Below, piece after piece: positions 61,332 to 64,000 of a stretch of DNA of 64,000 nt. The notes beneath the pieces were generated by a model. That model made no database searches, was not told where the DNA came from, and saw nothing but the letters and a program-made list of their open reading frames with translations. The DNA is from Amia ocellicauda. Lineage: Eukaryota; Chordata; Actinopteri; Amiiformes; Amiidae. Within the stretch, counting starts at the first letter, position 1, and each line of letters starts with the position of its first letter. The stretch spans positions 1 through 64,000 of the forward strand of contig NW_027102771.1 in NCBI RefSeq assembly GCF_036373705.1, in the 5' to 3' direction. A program made the position numbers and the translations under genes.

Positions 61332-62632
61332 GAGCTCCTTCATCTGCTACCAGACCCGTCTTCAGCCCGCAGGACAGCCCTGCTGAGATCCTCACAAGCA
61401 TACGAGGGGTCGTCATTTTTCACTTCTTGATCACAACCACCATACCATTCGTAAATATATCCACCCCAATGTATTCACAACAAGAACAATACAGTGTATT
61501 CTGTTTTGAACAAACAGATGTATTTAGACTTCATCTAATATTCTGTATCAGTTCATATTACTTCGCTCTATGCTATAAAATATTACATTTTTACATAGAT
61601 CTAAGAAAAAACGTATGTCCGTATGTAATACCAATTTTATGTTCACATTTCCCTCTGTGCCTTTACAGTTCTTCGTTGACATTTTTTCTTCTTTTCTATT
61701 TATATTTCCTCCTCTGCATTTCGTCTACTCTGTAAATAGAGATATAAAGAGAAAAACACCACCTCACCTTTTCAACTCACTTTCTCTTTCATATTTTGGC
61801 TTTGCTTGTTGTAGTGATGAGAAGGGCCAGAATGCATTGTACATTCACTTGTGCGACATGTATGTAGGATAATCCAAGGCAGAATTAAAAATAAATGCAG
61901 AGAGAAGATAATAATAAATACATGAATTATACATGTTGAACACAGAAATAAATCAATGGAGATTCATATCAACGTATTTTTTAATTCGATTTCTTAGCAG
62001 ACACCAAAGCCAGGGTGACTTACAGATGTTAACGAGATATTACCACATTTTGTTTTCCTTACACTTAACCCATTGGCATGGGTGGGCATTAACTGGTGCA
62101 ATCTAGCTAAAGTCCCTTGCTCAAGAGTAGTAAGTGTACCAGAGATTGCACACACCGTGCTGTGCGACAGGGTACAGAGCCCAAACCACTACTCCACACT
62201 GTATTCAAAAGTGATTGTCTATTCAAATGAATGTAGTGTTGTGGAAGTGTCTTATTGTAACAGAGTCTTATTATGAAAGAATTGAGATTAAACGGATTAA
62301 GCAACATGTCAGGTTATTGGGTGTCAATGACACATTAACAGTGTCGACAAGGTGTGATACAAGTGCGCATTTCTGTTGACTACGGTTCAGGTGAGAGGCA
62401 GCAGTCGGGTACAGGTTGAATTGAATGAGCAGATGGAGCCATGAACACATTGAATGTATGTTGCACCTCAGTCACACTGGTGCAATGGTTTGATAATCAT
62501 CATGGAATGAGATTGGAGTGTGGTAGCGGTGACTTTGATGGTCCTCCCATGCCTGGTCCGGCACACTATGATGTAGTGCTGCTGGTCGCCAGATATGAGA
62601 AGAAAACAGCGAGAGTTGGGTGTAGATGCTGT

Positions 62633-62705
62633 CGAGCCAGGTAGGAGTCGAACCTACAGTCTTCTGATTCGAAGTCAGACGCGTTATCCATTGCGCCACT
62701 GGCCC
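62633..62705 (-). tRNA. trnR(tcg): tRNA-Arg (TCG), unit 40
   Basis: Position 34 changed at 62672. Confidence 0.95.
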
Positions 62706-62760
62706 CACGTTTGGACGCACTCAAGCAATCCGATGGAAACAGCTTCTTCTGTCCTGGAAC

Positions 62761-62833
62761 AGGGTATTAGCTCAGATGGTAGAGCGCTCGCTTAGCATGC
62801 GATAGGTGGCGGGACCGATGCCCGCATTCTCCA
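62761..62833 (+). pseudogene. tRNA-Ala, 5' acceptor replaced plus anticodon-stem change, unit 40
   Basis: Deletion joint plus G43 to T at 62803. Confidence 0.87.
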
Positions 62834-62993
62834 GAGCTCCTTCATCTGTTACCAGACCCGTCTTCAGCCTGCAGGACAGCCCTGCTGAGATCCTCACAAG
62901 CATACGAGGGGTCGTCGTTTTTCACTTCTTGATCACAACCACCATACCATTCGTAAATATATCCACCCCAATGTATTCACAACAAGAACAATA

Positions 62994-64000
62994 CAGTGTA
63001 TTCTGTTTTGAACAAACAGATGTATTTAGACTTCATCAAATATTCTGTATCAGTTCATATTACTTCGCTCTATGCTATAAAATATTACATTTTTACATAG
63101 ATCTAAGAAAAAACGTATGTCCGTATGTAATACCAATTTTATGTTCACATTTCCCTCTGTGCATTTACAGTTCTTCGTTGACATTCTTTCTTCTTTTCTA
63201 TTTATATTTCCTCCTCTGCATTTCGTCTACTCTGTAAATAGAGATATAAAGAGAAAAACACCACCTCACCTTTTCAACTCACGTTCTCTTTCATATTTTG
63301 GCTTTACTTGTTGTAGTGATAAAAAGGGCCAGAATGCATTGTACATTCATTTGTGCGACAGGCTATCATGTATGGAGGATAATCCAAGGCAGAATTAAAA
63401 ATAAATGCAGAGAGAAGATAATAATATATACATTAATTATACATGTTGAGCATAGAAATAAATCAATGGAGATTCATATCAACGTATCTTTAACTCGATT
63501 TCTTAGCAGACACCAAAGCCAGGGTGACTTACAGATGTTAACGAGATATTACCACATTTTGTTTTCCTTACACTTAACCCATTGGCATGGGTGGGCATTA
63601 ACTGGTGCAATCTAGCTAAAGTCCCTTGCTCAAGAGTAGTAAGTGTACCAGAGATTGCACACACCGTGCTGTGCTACAGGGTACAGAGCCCAAACCACTA
63701 CTCCACACTGTATTCAAAAGTGATTGTCTATTCAAATGAATGTAGTGTTGTGGAAGTGTCTTATTGTAACAGAGTCTTATTATGAAAGAATTGAGATTAA
63801 ACGGATTAAGCAACATGTCAGGTTATTGGGTGTCAATGACACATTAACAGTGTCGACAAGGTGTGATACAAGTGCGCATTTCTGTTGACTACGGTTCAGG
63901 TGAGAGGCAGCAGTCGGGTACAGGTTGAATTGAATGAGCAGATGGAGCCATGAACACATTGAATGTATGTTGCACCTCAGTCACACTGGTGCAATGGTTT
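62994..64000 (+). repeat. Array unit 41, partial (1007 bp), cut by the window end
   Basis: Contains the first spacer with the 8-bp insertion, SINE 63499-63710 and part of the second spacer. The window ends before its tRNA genes. Copy of unit 36. Confidence 0.95.

Larger units (their letters stand above)
59903..61491 (+). repeat. Array unit 39 (1589 bp)
   Basis: SINE 60401-60612; copy of unit 34. Confidence 0.95.
61492..62993 (+). repeat. Array unit 40 (1502 bp)
   Basis: SINE 61990-62201; copy of unit 35. Confidence 0.95.
1..64000. repeat. Tandem array of 1.59-kb tRNA-Arg/tRNA-Ala units, 40 full copies plus one partial
   Basis: The same unit recurs in direct orientation from the first to the last base. 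I set unit starts at the recurring 5' phase mark CAGTGTATTCTG. Steps between copies are 1589 bp in most cases, and 1588, 1591, 1596, 1502 or 1509 bp where there is an indel. Each unit holds one minus-strand tRNA-Arg, one plus-strand tRNA-Ala and one reversed SINE relic. Copies are nearly identical by eye, which implies recent amplification or ongoing homogenisation. No array edge is visible. Similar tandem tRNA arrays are known in Xenopus (a repeat of about 3.2 kb) and zebrafish, but this two-gene unit is not one I recognise. Confidence 0.98.

Noticed and set aside
1-64000. CRISPR array
   Set aside because: Units are about 1.6 kb with no short repeat/variable spacer pattern, and the content is eukaryotic tRNA genes.
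1-64000. 5S rRNA, snRNA or histone repeat
   Set aside because: The unit was read on both strands for a 5S-type internal box, Sm site or histone motif; none was found. Only the two tRNA genes and the SINE relic are recognisable.
1-64000. LTR element or other virus-like element
   Set aside because: No terminal repeats bounding a coding region, no primer site with following gag or pol similarity. The tRNA sequences are complete genes, not primer-binding fragments.
1-64000. Array as a pure assembly artefact
   Set aside because: Exact copying by an assembler would not give graded subfamilies, private variants and in-phase recombinants. Copy number and the large block duplications could still be partly wrong.

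Overview
The window is one uninterrupted tandem array. A unit of about 1,589 bp is repeated 40 times in the same orientation, followed by 1,007 bp of a 41st copy. No flanking DNA and no believable protein gene is visible, so the array is longer than 64 kb in at least one direction.

Each unit has five parts, given here for unit 1: an AT-rich spacer (1-498); a degraded, reversed tRNA-derived SINE (499-710); a second spacer without a recognised gene (711-1141); a tRNA-Arg gene on the minus strand (1142-1214); and, after a GC-rich 142-bp gap, a tRNA-Ala(AGC) gene on the plus strand (1357-1429). The two tRNA genes are head to head and point away from each other. In all there are 40 tRNA-Arg and 40 tRNA-Ala loci. 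Of the Arg genes, 30 carry anticodon ACG and 10 carry TCG through one base change. Of the Ala loci, 33 are full length and 7 lost their 5' end through a shared 87-bp deletion. The deletion occurs only in TCG units.

Both tRNA bodies are of vertebrate type as I remember them. The SINE has the fish-type head (tRNA-like, ...GTGTGGAGTAGTGGTT...) and tail (...GTCTGCTAAGAAAT) that I associate with ray-finned fish repeats, perhaps sturgeon or paddlefish-like lineages. The organism is therefore most likely a ray-finned fish. The species call is an inference.

Units differ by few substitutions, in mosaic combinations. Named length classes are 1589 (standard), 1596 (8-bp insertion, 1-bp loss), 1502 (87-bp deletion), 1509 (both), 1588 and 1591. 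Two large internal duplications can be followed by rare variants: 1-22.4 kb matches 33.2-49.2 kb but with four whole units fewer, and 50.7-56.1 kb matches 58.6-64.0 kb. This is the pattern expected from unequal exchange between sister arrays.

The window therefore looks like a high-copy source of tRNA-Arg(CGN) and tRNA-Ala, comparable in kind to the tandem tRNA arrays known from Xenopus and zebrafish, or a tRNA-containing satellite in which many copies are silent. Sequence alone cannot separate these. All comparisons were made by eye, so small differences may have been missed.
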